7,766 nt of DNA from Candidatus Acidiferrum typicum (GTDB lineage: Bacteria > Acidobacteriota > Terriglobia > Acidiferrales > UBA7541). Position numbers and translations under genes: made by a program. Location of the stretch: contig JAOAPW010000144.1 in assembly GCA_025463105.1 (NCBI GenBank), positions 1-7,766 of the forward strand, given 5' to 3'. Each line of letters opens with the position of its first letter. Position 1 is the first letter of the stretch. Of this stretch, positions 6,130 through 7,766 are shown piece by piece. The notes beneath the pieces were generated by a model. It ran no database searches and had not been told where the DNA came from. It worked only from the letters and a program-made list of their open reading frames with translations.

Positions 6130-7215
6130 ATGAAGAATGTGGCAGTACTTTTGGGCAGAGCTGTGCTTTGCGCGGGTCTTGCGATAGCTGTGGGGAATCT
6201 GTGTCCCGTGCAAGCGCAAGTTGGCGCACCGAAATACGAGGTAGACCCCAGTTGGCCAAAGCCCTTGCCGGGCAACATGGTTACGGGGCGAGCAGGCGGC
6301 ATTTGCGTGGATGCCCAGGACCATATTTTCGAAGTCAACCGCGGCGACCTGCAGGACAAGGAAAAATTGGTGGCCACGCCCGCGCCTCCAGTTCTCGAAT
6401 ACGACTCTGACGGCAATCTGGTGAATTCATTCGGGGATTTTAAGACCGCTCCGAGTTCCATTCACGGCTGCATTACGGACAAGGAAAATAACATTTTTGT
6501 CGCCGGCAACGACGATGCGGTCGTGCAGAAATACACGCACGACGGCAGCAAAATGCTGCTGCAGATCGGGACCAAGGGCCTCTTCGACAGCTCTACCGGC
6601 CTGATCACGGGCATCGCCATGAACCAGAGCAAAACGCTTTTGAATAAGCCGGCCGACATCGCGGTCGATCCGTCTAACGGTGACGTTTACATCGCCGACG
6701 GGTACGGAGATCATCGCATCGTCGTGTTTGACAAGAGCGGAAAATTCCTTCGCCAGTGGGGACGCCAGGGAACAAAGGATGAATCCGCGGCAGGTGATGG
6801 CGGGGCATTCATGGGCGTCGTCCACTGCGTAGTCATGGACAACAGCGGCCTGGTCTACGTTTGCGACCGCCAGGGCAACCGCATTCAGGTGTTCGACAAG
6901 ATGGGAAACTTCAAGAAAAATATCTGGATCAAGTCAGGTCACGAAGAAACGCCAGACTCCTGGGGCACCGCCTGGTGGCTGCGCTTTTCTCGCGATCCCG
7001 CCCAGAAATTCATGTACGTCGCCGATGGCCGCAACGAACTCGTCCATATTCTCGATCGTGAGAGCGGCACGGAAATCACCAAGTTCGGCCGCCCCGGCCA
7101 TCAACTCGGCGAATTCACGCATTGCCACACGCTGGACGTGGATTCCAAGGGAAACCTTTATATCGCGGAAACCGACATTGGGCGGAGAGTGCAGAAATTC
7201 AAGCTGGTGAAGTAG
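6130..7215 (+). CDS. Secreted six-bladed NHL beta-propeller protein, peptidylglycine alpha-amidating lyase-like
   Basis: Residues 1-29 form a Sec signal peptide (Lys2, hydrophobic core, VQA before the cut at 29/30), so the protein is periplasmic or secreted. The mature part opens with YEVDPSWPKPLP (36-47), an N-terminal signature I know from many acidobacterial and other environmental propeller proteins. NHL-type blades follow, for example PADIAVD...VYIADGYGDHRIVVFD (174-201), CVVMD...VYVCDRQGNRIQVFD (233-256), FMYVADGRNELVHILD (294-309) and TLDVD...LYIAETDIGRRVQKF (334-357). Three His-bearing blade entries, HGC (112-114), HC (232-233) and HCH (331-333), are spaced much like the metal-binding His of amidating lyases. 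At 361 residues it looks complete. It has its own strong ribosome binding site and ends at a terminator, so it may be a single-gene unit. Substrate and activity are unknown; a structural or sensing role is possible. Confidence 0.85.
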   Translation: MKNVAVLLGRAVLCAGLAIAVGNLCPVQAQVGAPKYEVDPSWPKPLPGNMVTGRAGGICVDAQDHIFEVNRGDLQDKEKLVATPAPPVLEYDSDGNLVNSFGDFKTAPSSIHGCITDKENNIFVAGNDDAVVQKYTHDGSKMLLQIGTKGLFDSSTGLITGIAMNQSKTLLNKPADIAVDPSNGDVYIADGYGDHRIVVFDKSGKFLRQWGRQGTKDESAAGDGGAFMGVVHCVVMDNSGLVYVCDRQGNRIQVFDKMGNFKKNIWIKSGHEETPDSWGTAWWLRFSRDPAQKFMYVADGRNELVHILDRESGTEITKFGRPGHQLGEFTHCHTLDVDSKGNLYIAETDIGRRVQKFKLVK

Positions 7216-7281
7216 CACTCGAACGCCTCGAACAGCACGCTCGTTAGTTGGTGCGTTGAAGCAAACATCCAGACGAAAAAT

Positions 7282-7310
7282 AAAGCCGGGCTCTCGAGCC
7301 CGGCTTTTTT
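7282..7310. terminator. Intrinsic terminator, probably bidirectional
   Basis: AAAGCCGGGCT (7282-7292) pairs perfectly with AGCCCGGCTTT (7297-7307) around the loop CTCG, and six T's close the plus-strand side (7305-7310). On the minus strand the stem is followed by TTTATTTTT, so it can also end the convergent receptor gene, whose stop codon lies only about 20 bases away. Confidence 0.92.
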
Positions 7311-7330
7311 GTTGATGATTGATCTAACTT

Positions 7331-7766
7331 CTAGAAGCTAATCTTCAGGCCAAACTGGATTTGACGTGAATCGGTCGACGTTTGATCGATTACGCCAGCG
7401 TTGCCCGCGACGCCTCCGCCTGTGCTGAGAACTGCCTCATTGTCGAGCGGCGGAAGAAAGCTGGGATGGTTAAGGACATTAAACATCTCGACCCGGAATT
7501 GCGTGCTGATCCGTTCGGTTAGGCGGAGATTCTTGAAGATCGAGAAGTCCATGTCGAAGAGGCTGGGTCCCACGATTTTGTTTCGCCCCAAATCGCCGAT
7601 AAGATTCGCGCAAGTTCCCGGTGTACCGAGGCTCCCCGGGTCAGATGGATTCTTGGTTCCGGGCGCCCGATAGCCAAAGGTCTGACATTGGGCAGCGATT
7701 GCAGGAGTCTGCATAGGCGTCGTGAAGCAGCTTGTGTTGAGGTATTGCAGACCGCTCGCCTTCCAA
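7331..7766 (-). CDS. TonB-dependent receptor, Oar-like, C-terminal end (partial)
   Basis: This is the last 144 residues of an outer-membrane receptor; the frame is open to the right edge and stops with TAG at 7331-7333. The end of the protein has the pattern typical of acidobacterial Oar-type receptors, which usually carry an N-terminal carboxypeptidase-regulatory-like domain. It shows LGRNKIVGPSLFDMDFSIFKN, then LTERISTQFRVEMFNVLNHPSF, and finally the terminal strand RQIQFGLKISF ending in Phe, the usual signal for outer-membrane beta-barrel assembly. ATG 7714 is not the start, since the coding frame continues upstream of it (WKASGLQYLN...). Such proteins are commonly about 1,000-1,200 residues. 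The ligand is unknown; the family is linked to uptake of large or complex substrates. It converges on the propeller gene and probably shares its terminator. Confidence 0.88.
   Translation of the reverse strand, partial: WKASGLQYLNTSCFTTPMQTPAIAAQCQTFGYRAPGTKNPSDPGSLGTPGTCANLIGDLGRNKIVGPSLFDMDFSIFKNLRLTERISTQFRVEMFNVLNHPSFLPPLDNEAVLSTGGGVAGNAGVIDQTSTDSRQIQFGLKISF

Noticed and set aside
7401..7673. A 90-codon plus-strand frame
   Set aside because: It is antisense to the receptor C-terminus, and its Arg/Pro/Ser-rich content is typical of shadow frames.

Overview
The window looks like a piece of an acidobacterial (Acidobacteriota) chromosome. This is inferred from gene content and protein style, not from a marker gene. 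The right edge carries the C-terminus of an Oar-type TonB-dependent receptor. Next to it is a secreted NHL beta-propeller protein of a kind common in soil acidobacteria. Base composition is moderately GC-rich and even throughout, and no phage, IS or integrase gene is visible.

Layout, left to right. (1) Positions 1-941, minus strand: a major facilitator transporter of the anion:cation symporter type, cut off by the left edge. (2) 942-1148: a divergent control region with candidate promoters for both flanking genes and three copies of TGTATA. (3) 1149-4130, plus: a 993-residue fusion of an FAD-linked 2-hydroxyacid oxidase with an iron-sulfur/CCG electron-transfer half. (4) 4131-4328: a gap with three small hairpins. 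(5) 4329-5960, plus: malate synthase A, starting at an internal GTG rather than at the longest possible start. (6) 5961-6117: a gap with two copies of a palindromic repeat, one interrupted by a further strong hairpin. (7) 6130-7215, plus: a secreted six-bladed NHL propeller protein resembling peptidylglycine amidating lyases. (8) 7282-7310: a strong intrinsic terminator, apparently shared with the convergent gene. (9) 7331-7766, minus: the C-terminal 144 residues of an Oar-like TonB-dependent receptor, open at the right edge.

Working together (inference): the transporter could import a small hydroxy or sugar acid. The fused flavoprotein could oxidise a 2-hydroxyacid such as glycolate, D-lactate or D-2-hydroxyglutarate. 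Malate synthase would condense glyoxylate with acetyl-CoA to malate. The oxidase-malate synthase pair recalls glycolate utilisation, as in the E. coli glc operon, with the GlcD and GlcF roles joined in one polypeptide and an A-type malate synthase in place of GlcB. No isocitrate lyase is present in the window. The propeller and receptor genes appear to be separate units. I found no clearly new system. The most unusual structures are the nested palindrome at 6005-6093 and the His/Cys pattern in the propeller protein.
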